From an uncultured Roseiflexaceae bacterium (GTDB taxonomy: Bacteria; Chloroflexota; Chloroflexia; Chloroflexales; Roseiflexaceae), in the NCBI GenBank assembly GCA_937988885.1, contig CALKHR010000183.1:1-46401 (forward strand): a stretch of DNA of 46,401 bases, read 5' to 3'. Of this stretch, positions 41,244 through 46,401 are shown in pieces. Made by a program: the position numbers and the translations under genes. Under the pieces are notes generated by a model that saw only the letters and a list, made by a program, of their open reading frames with translations, was not told where the DNA came from and did no database searches. Position 1 is the stretch's first letter. Every line of letters starts with the position of its first letter.

Positions 41244-44200
41244 TTAGAGTCGCTCACGTCGGCTTTGGAGTTGCCGTAGGCGGTTACGTCCAGCACGGGC
41301 TTGTTCTTCACGTTCACGTTCTTCTTGGGCGGGAGCGCTCGGTTGCGCGTGTTGGCCAAGGAATTGTGCCAGCGCGCTCACGGTTGGGTAGCTGAACAGA
41401 TCGATGAGCGCGATGGGCTGCGCGAACTGTTCTTGCAGTGCGCCGTGGATCTGGCCCATGAGCAATGAGTGTCCGCCCAGATCGAAGAAGTTGTCGTGTC
41501 GTCCAATGTGCTCGATACGGAGAGCCTTCCGCCAGATCGCTGCGATGGTCTGCTCGATGCTGTTTTGCGGCATCAGCAGGGCGTTGTTGGTTGTGACGGG
41601 TTGCTGTGTCGGCGCGGGCAGCGCTCGCCGATCTAGTTTGCCGTTCGACATCAGCGGCAGCGCGTTGAGCGTGACGAAGTGTGTCGGCACCATGTAGTTC
41701 GGGAGTTGGCCGCGCAGATGATTGCGTAGCTCTTCGTGAAATTGGTCGGATTGCGCGGCGGCGTGCTCCTGTGGCACCACGTAGGCCACCAGTCGAGCGT
41801 CGCCGGGTGTATCTTCGCGCACCAGTGCGGCGGCATCGCGCAGGCTCGGGTGTTGCCGCAGCGCTGCCTCGATTTCGCCCAACTCGATGCGGAATCCGCG
41901 CAGTTTGACCTGTTGATCGATGCGCCCCAAGAACTCGATCTGCCCATCGGGTAGGTGGCGCGCGAGGTCGCCAGTGCGATAGAGCCGCCCGAGGGTGGGG
42001 TGCGTGATGAACCGTTCGGCGGTGAGTTCGGGTCGGCCCAGGTAGCCGCGCGCCAGCCCCACGCCGCCGATGTAGATCTCGCCGGGTCTGCCGATCGGCA
42101 CCGGGCGTTGCCAGGAATCCAGAATGTGAATCTGGGTGTTGAGGATCGCGCCGCCAATGCTGGGTGCTTGCCCGTTGGCCTCGCATTCTTTCAGCGTCGC
42201 CCACACGGTCGTCTCGGTGGGGCCGTAGGCGTTGAAGAAGTGCCGCCCAGGCGCCCAGCGCATCACCAAGTCGGCGGGGCATGGCTCGCCCGCCACAATG
42301 ATGCGTTTCAGCGCGGGCAGCGCCGCGTGCGGCACCACCGCCAGCGCCGAGGGCACGATCGTCAGCACGCTGATGGCTTGGCGTTCCAGCAACTGCAGCA
42401 GCGCTGGGCCAGGCAGCAGATCCTCGCGGGTGGCCAGGCACAGCGTGGCTCCCGTGCCGAGCGCCATTGCGATCTCGAACACCGAGGCGTCGAAACTGAA
42501 GGCCGCGAATTGCAGCACGCGATCCTGGGCGCTCACGCCGATCTGCTCGATTTGGGCGGCCACCAGATTCGCGATGCCCGTGTGCTCCACCAGCACGCCC
42601 TTCGGCTTGCCCGTCGAGCCGGAGGTGTAGATCACGTAGGCCAGGTTGCCGACGCCGACCGCGCTGTTGGGGCGCTCGGTGGGCTGCGTCGCGATCATCG
42701 GCCAGTCGCGGTCCAGGCAGACCACCCGCTCGATGTCGGCGGTCTGTTGCCAGGTCGGCAGCAGATGCTCGGTGGTGAGCAGCAGGCGCAGTTGCGCATC
42801 CTCGGCCATAAAGGCCAGGCGATCGCGAGGGTACGTCGGATCGAGCGGCACGAACGCGCTACCCGCTTTAAGGATGCCCAGGATGCCGATCAGCATCTCG
42901 AACGAGCGCTCGGTACTGAGGCCCACCAGGCTATCGGGACCAACGCCGTGCTGCTGAAGATAGTGAGCAAGCTGATTCGCCCGCCGTTCCAGTTCGCCGT
43001 AGCTCATCTGCTGCTGCCCGAACACCAGCGCCGTCGCATCGGGCGTGCGCTCGGCGTGCTGCTCGAACATGTGGTGCAGGCAGGTGGGCGTGACATCTCG
43101 CGCGGTGGCGTTCCAGGTGGCCAGTTGTTGCTGCTCGGCGGCGGTCAACACGGCCAAATCGGCCACGCGCTGGTCGGCGGCGCCAACGAACTGCTCCAAG
43201 ATCAGTTGCACGTGTTCCGCCAACTGGCTGATCGTGCGGGCGTCGAACTGCCGCGCGTCGTAGATGAACTTGAGCGACAGTTCGCTGCCCAGCGTCACCG
43301 ACAGGTTGAGCGGGTAGCTCACTCGCTCGATGGCGCGCGGGTGTGAGATGTGCAAGGTATCGAGGCCCGTGTCGAGCGCGAACGCGCCGCCCGGATAATT
43401 CTCGAAGCTGAGCAGGCTCTGGAAGAGCGGTTGCCCCGGCTCGACGGCACTCCAGCGCTGCACATGCACCAGCGGGCTGTGCTCGTACTGGCGGGCGGCG
43501 ATCTGCTCGTTCTGGATCTGATGGAGCCACGGCAGCAGCATCATCTCGGGCGTGAAGCGCACCCGCACCGGCAGCGTGTTGATGCACAGCCCAACCAACT
43601 CCTCCACACCCGGCAGCTCGGTGGGGCGGCCCGCCACGGTCGCGCCAAACACAATGTCGTCTTGGCCGCTGTGACGATGCAGCACCAGCGCCCACGCGGC
43701 CTGCGCCAGCGTGTTGAGCGTGAGTTGCTGCTCGCGGGCGAACTGCTGCAGGCTGGCGGTCAGCTCGCTGGGCAGCGTCAAGTAATGATCGACGTACTGC
43801 GCCAGGCTGTTGTTGCTGGGATTCACCCGATCGAACGGCAGCGGCGTGGGTGTCTCGAAGCCCGCGAGTTTGGCGCGCCAGTACGCCTCGGCTTTGGTGA
43901 GATCTTGCTTCTGCAGCCAAGCGATGTAATCGCGGTACGGGCGGGCTGGCACAAGGTTGATCGGCTGCTGCTGGCTGAGTTGGCGGTAGAGGGTGAGCAC
44001 TTCCTGCAACAACAACAGGATCGACCAGCCATCCACCAACAAGTGGTGAAAGCTCCAGATCAACTGGTGATCGCTCGGGCTGGTGCGAATCAGCGTGAGG
44101 CGCATCAGGGGGGCGTGCTTGAAATCGAAGCCCCGTTGTTGGTCGGCCCGCAGGTATTCGTCGAGTTGCTGCTGTTGCTGCTGCGCATCAACGTCCTGCC

Positions 44201-44474
44201 AATCGAGCACCTCCCACGGCAGGCGCGCCTGCTTGCGCACCACCTGAAGCGGCATCTCAAGCCCTTCCCACAGGTAGATTGTGCGCAGACTGGGGTGCCG
44301 ATCGACCACTAGTTGCCATGCCTGCTGGAAGGCGGGGATATTCAGATCGCCGTGCAACAGGCAGAGCCACTGCACGAAGTAAAGCGCGGTGCCGGGTGTG
44401 GTGCGGGCGTGCAACAGGATGCCCTGCTGCAACGGTGAAAGTTCGTAGATATCTTCGACGTTGTGCGACTTCAT
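41244..44474 (-). CDS. NRPS module C-A-PCP, Phe-like specificity
   Basis: A 1076-residue single-module NRPS. The condensation domain (about 8-440) has intact HHLLVDG (H143, H144, D148, G149). The adenylation domain (about 465-960) has YTSGSTGKPKG (A3), YGPTETT (A5) and NGKLDR with K946 (A10). Aligning to GrsA by eye, the ten-residue code is D662 A663 F666 T705 I726 A728 A749 V757 W758 K946, i.e. DAFTIAAVWK. It is close to the Phe code DAWTIAAVCK. The PCP has LGGHSL (S1003). The C-terminus is a charged Arg/Glu helix suited to docking. GAAGGGATC precedes the ATG, 2 nt after the upstream stop codon, implying translational coupling. Confidence 0.93.
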   Translation of the reverse strand: MKSHNVEDIYELSPLQQGILLHARTTPGTALYFVQWLCLLHGDLNIPAFQQAWQLVVDRHPSLRTIYLWEGLEMPLQVVRKQARLPWEVLDWQDVDAQQQQQQLDEYLRADQQRGFDFKHAPLMRLTLIRTSPSDHQLIWSFHHLLVDGWSILLLLQEVLTLYRQLSQQQPINLVPARPYRDYIAWLQKQDLTKAEAYWRAKLAGFETPTPLPFDRVNPSNNSLAQYVDHYLTLPSELTASLQQFAREQQLTLNTLAQAAWALVLHRHSGQDDIVFGATVAGRPTELPGVEELVGLCINTLPVRVRFTPEMMLLPWLHQIQNEQIAARQYEHSPLVHVQRWSAVEPGQPLFQSLLSFENYPGGAFALDTGLDTLHISHPRAIERVSYPLNLSVTLGSELSLKFIYDARQFDARTISQLAEHVQLILEQFVGAADQRVADLAVLTAAEQQQLATWNATARDVTPTCLHHMFEQHAERTPDATALVFGQQQMSYGELERRANQLAHYLQQHGVGPDSLVGLSTERSFEMLIGILGILKAGSAFVPLDPTYPRDRLAFMAEDAQLRLLLTTEHLLPTWQQTADIERVVCLDRDWPMIATQPTERPNSAVGVGNLAYVIYTSGSTGKPKGVLVEHTGIANLVAAQIEQIGVSAQDRVLQFAAFSFDASVFEIAMALGTGATLCLATREDLLPGPALLQLLERQAISVLTIVPSALAVVPHAALPALKRIIVAGEPCPADLVMRWAPGRHFFNAYGPTETTVWATLKECEANGQAPSIGGAILNTQIHILDSWQRPVPIGRPGEIYIGGVGLARGYLGRPELTAERFITHPTLGRLYRTGDLARHLPDGQIEFLGRIDQQVKLRGFRIELGEIEAALRQHPSLRDAAALVREDTPGDARLVAYVVPQEHAAAQSDQFHEELRNHLRGQLPNYMVPTHFVTLNALPLMSNGKLDRRALPAPTQQPVTTNNALLMPQNSIEQTIAAIWRKALRIEHIGRHDNFFDLGGHSLLMGQIHGALQEQFAQPIALIDLFSYPTVSALAQFLGQHAQPSAPAQEEREREEQARAGRNRLRQLQSRRERL

Positions 44475-44476
44475 GG

Positions 44477-46401
44477 TCAGATCCCTTCGAGCGCATCGAG
44501 GCGCGCGATCTGTTCGGCAACCAGGCGCAATGTGTGTTCGTTGAGATGCGCCAACGGGAAATCCGAAGGTGTGAACCGCCCTGCGTCGGGCTCAAGACAG
44601 TGCGCGATCAATTCGCGGAGCGCGCGGATGTAGTGGTCGGCGAGCGCTTCGATGTTAGCTTGGTGGTGCAGCTGAGCGCTGTACGTCACCTCGAAGTGCA
44701 GCAGACCCTCGGCGATCAGGCCCTCGAACACCAACTCGTGATCGCGGTGCCCTTTCAGGCTGCGCGTCGGCCCGTACGACTCGCGCGCTCGGCGGAAGAT
44801 CGAACTTCCCGACACGACCTGATCGAACTGACCCAAGTAGTTGAAGCGCACCTTGGGCTGCGGCAACGCCCGCAACTGCGCCTTGATGGCGTCGTCGTCG
44901 CTGAGGTAGCGCAGCAGCCAGTAGCCCAGACCGTGCTGCGGCAATTGGCGCAACTGCTCCTTGGTGCGCACTAGCGTATCGGCGCAATGCTCGTTTGGCT
45001 CGGTGTGCAGCAGCAGCGGGAAGCAACTAGTGAACCAGCCCACCGTGCGCGACAGGCTTACATCCTCGAACACATCCTCGCGGCCATGGCTCTCCAACGA
45101 GATCAGCAGGTCTTTGATGCCCTTCCACCGCTCGAAGGCGATCGCCAGCGCGCTCAGCAGGATGTCGTTGATCTGTGTGCGGTAGGCTTTGGGCACATCT
45201 TGCAGCAGGGCGCGCGTCTCCTCGGCGTTGAGCGAGCGCTTCACCACGCGCCCGGAAGCCTCGGAGTTGTCGCCACCCGGCATATCGATCGGCAGCGCAT
45301 CGCCCGCGCGAACCGTCCGCTGCCAGAACGCCACTTCCTCGCGCACGGTCGGCGTTTTGGCGTACTCGTGCAGCCGCTCCGACCACTGTCGGTAGGAGGT
45401 GGTCTTTTCGGGCAGCGCGATGGGACGGTTTTGGCTGGCCTGCAGGTAAGCGGTCTGCAAGTCCTCCAACAGGATGCGCCACGAGACGCCATCGATCGCG
45501 GGGTAGTTGATCACGATCAGCAGGCGGGCGGCGCGTTCGGCGCCAAGCTGGAACAGCACGGCACGCAGGCGGGGCGGCTGCGCCAGATCCAGGCTGCCCT
45601 GCACTTCAGCGGCGATGCGCTCCAGTGTGGGGCGTTGCTCGTCCTCGGGGAGCGCCGAGAGATCCTGGATGCTGAACGCCAGGTACGCGTCGGCGGGAGC
45701 GTTAAACTGTTGCCAGCCGTCCTCGGTGCGGGTGAAGTAGAGGCGCAGCGCGTCGTGATGCGTGATCAGCGCGTTGATGCTCTCCTCCAGCGCGGCCACG
45801 TTCAGCATGGGCGGCAACTCCAGCAGCATGGCCTGGTTCCAGTGGTGCGGCTCGGCGAAGTTCTGCTCGAAGAACCACGATTGCACGGGTGTGAGCCGTA
45901 CCGGGCCAACCACGGGGCCTTGCTCCGCTTGGATGCCCTGCGATGAGACGGCAACGGCGGCGAGTTCGGCGATGGTGGGGTACTGGAAGAACTGGCTCAC
46001 CGAGATCTGCAGCCCAGCCTGATGCGCTCGCGAGATGATCTGGATGCTGAGGATCGAGTCGCCGCCAAGCTCGAAGAAGTTGTCGGTAATGCTCACTTGA
46101 TCCAGTTGCAGCACATCGCACCAGATCTGCGCCAGCAGTTCCTCATTTGGCGAGCGGGGCGCGACAAAATCGCCGGAGCGCTCGACCTGTTGCGTGTCGG
46201 GCGCGGGCAGCGCTTTGCGATCCACCTTGCTGTTGGGCGTGAGCGGCATCGCGTCCATCATCACGTAGACGGGCGGCACCATATAATCGGGTAGTTGCGC
46301 GGCCAGGTACTGGCGCAGGCCGCCCGACAACGAGCCGTTGCTGTTTTTGCCCACGCTGTTCGGCACCACGTAGGCCACCAGCCGCTTCTGGCCGGGCACA
46401 T
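44477..46401 (-). CDS. NRPS, C-terminal part (A-PCP-E), epimerization domain with degenerate active site
   Basis: Partial: the gene enters from the right edge. The visible 640 residues (numbered from position 46399) start in the A domain's C-terminal subdomain (NSKVDRKALPAP). A PCP follows (residues 83-155) with LGGDSI (S115), the variant typical before E domains. Then comes a full epimerization domain (about 165-600) with ESHGRED, SRTVGWFTSCFPL and VRFNYLGQFD. The catalytic HHxxxDG is N298-Y299-PAI-D303-G304 (45488-45508), so both histidines are gone. The C-terminal helix LRLVAEQIARLDALEGI is likely a docking element for the next NRPS. The specificity code lies outside the window. Confidence 0.93.
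   Translation of the reverse strand, partial: VPGQKRLVAYVVPNSVGKNSNGSLSGGLRQYLAAQLPDYMVPPVYVMMDAMPLTPNSKVDRKALPAPDTQQVERSGDFVAPRSPNEELLAQIWCDVLQLDQVSITDNFFELGGDSILSIQIISRAHQAGLQISVSQFFQYPTIAELAAVAVSSQGIQAEQGPVVGPVRLTPVQSWFFEQNFAEPHHWNQAMLLELPPMLNVAALEESINALITHHDALRLYFTRTEDGWQQFNAPADAYLAFSIQDLSALPEDEQRPTLERIAAEVQGSLDLAQPPRLRAVLFQLGAERAARLLIVINYPAIDGVSWRILLEDLQTAYLQASQNRPIALPEKTTSYRQWSERLHEYAKTPTVREEVAFWQRTVRAGDALPIDMPGGDNSEASGRVVKRSLNAEETRALLQDVPKAYRTQINDILLSALAIAFERWKGIKDLLISLESHGREDVFEDVSLSRTVGWFTSCFPLLLHTEPNEHCADTLVRTKEQLRQLPQHGLGYWLLRYLSDDDAIKAQLRALPQPKVRFNYLGQFDQVVSGSSIFRRARESYGPTRSLKGHRDHELVFEGLIAEGLLHFEVTYSAQLHHQANIEALADHYIRALRELIAHCLEPDAGRFTPSDFPLAHLNEHTLRLVAEQIARLDALEGI

Noticed and set aside
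41955..43346. 463-codon plus-strand ORF
   Set aside because: Antisense shadow of the C-A-PCP NRPS gene.
1..46401. tRNA genes, CRISPR array, transposase
   Set aside because: No GGTTCGAATCC-type T-arm in a cloverleaf context, no spaced direct repeats, and no DDE or serine recombinase motifs in any frame.

Overview
The window reads as chromosomal DNA of a Chloroflexota bacterium, probably class Chloroflexia. This rests on an overall gene-content impression: a TrkA-C-containing aspartate/alanine-exchanger-type permease, a giant kinase/AAA/GAF/STAS regulator, a CxxC zinc-ribbon protein, an FkbM-type methyltransferase, GTP-dependent PEPCK and an NRPS-PKS cluster in moderately GC-rich sequence. I could not search databases, so genus is left open. 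No rRNA, tRNA, CRISPR array, transposase or phage gene was found.

Layout. 1-1130: the edge holds a 21-bp tandem repeat, then an internally duplicated hypothetical protein ending at a strong bidirectional terminator. 1164-4328 (minus): cobalamin adenosyltransferase cobO followed closely by a GT-C membrane glycosyltransferase. 4647-6925 (plus): a Tet(M)/EF-G-like ribosome-protection GTPase. Its leader has a 19-codon uORF with a near-perfect Shine-Dalgarno and a poly-T hairpin, which looks like antibiotic-sensing attenuation. 7170-13111 (plus): a Pat-type acyl-CoA synthetase/GNAT fusion, a zinc-ribbon protein and an FkbM/CmoB-like double methyltransferase. 13214-15882: allantoinase and a convergent amidohydrolase separated by 2 nt. 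16641-20187 (minus): GTP-PEPCK downstream of an AspT/YidE-like permease. 20405-21340: a tandem UspA protein, followed by about 1 kb of structured and dispersed-repeat DNA.

22326-28262 holds a signalling and redox neighbourhood. It contains a thioredoxin-reductase-like flavoprotein lacking its CxxC, a PAS-GAF histidine kinase, a stand-alone receiver, a Cys-rich small protein, a Tat-exported multicopper oxidase and an OmpR-type response regulator. 28849-30928 (plus) is a compact operon: zinc-ribbon/YccF membrane protein, an 80-aa unknown, and a WYL regulator joined to the unknown by an ATGA overlap. 31009-36132 (minus) is a 1707-aa kinase-AAA-TPR-GAF-STAS protein.

36846-46401 (all minus, continuing past the right edge) is the downstream end of an NRPS-PKS assembly line. 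In transcription order: an NRPS ending A-PCP-E, an NRPS C-A-PCP module with a Phe-like specificity code, a KS-AT-ACP-TE terminal PKS, and a SnoaL-like protein. The E domain has lost both histidines of its HHxxxDG motif, so it is probably inactive although its other motifs are intact.

The most interesting points are the predicted attenuator of the Tet(M)-like gene, the degenerate epimerization domain, the WYL/small-protein/YccF operon, and a three-hairpin RNA candidate downstream of the UspA gene.
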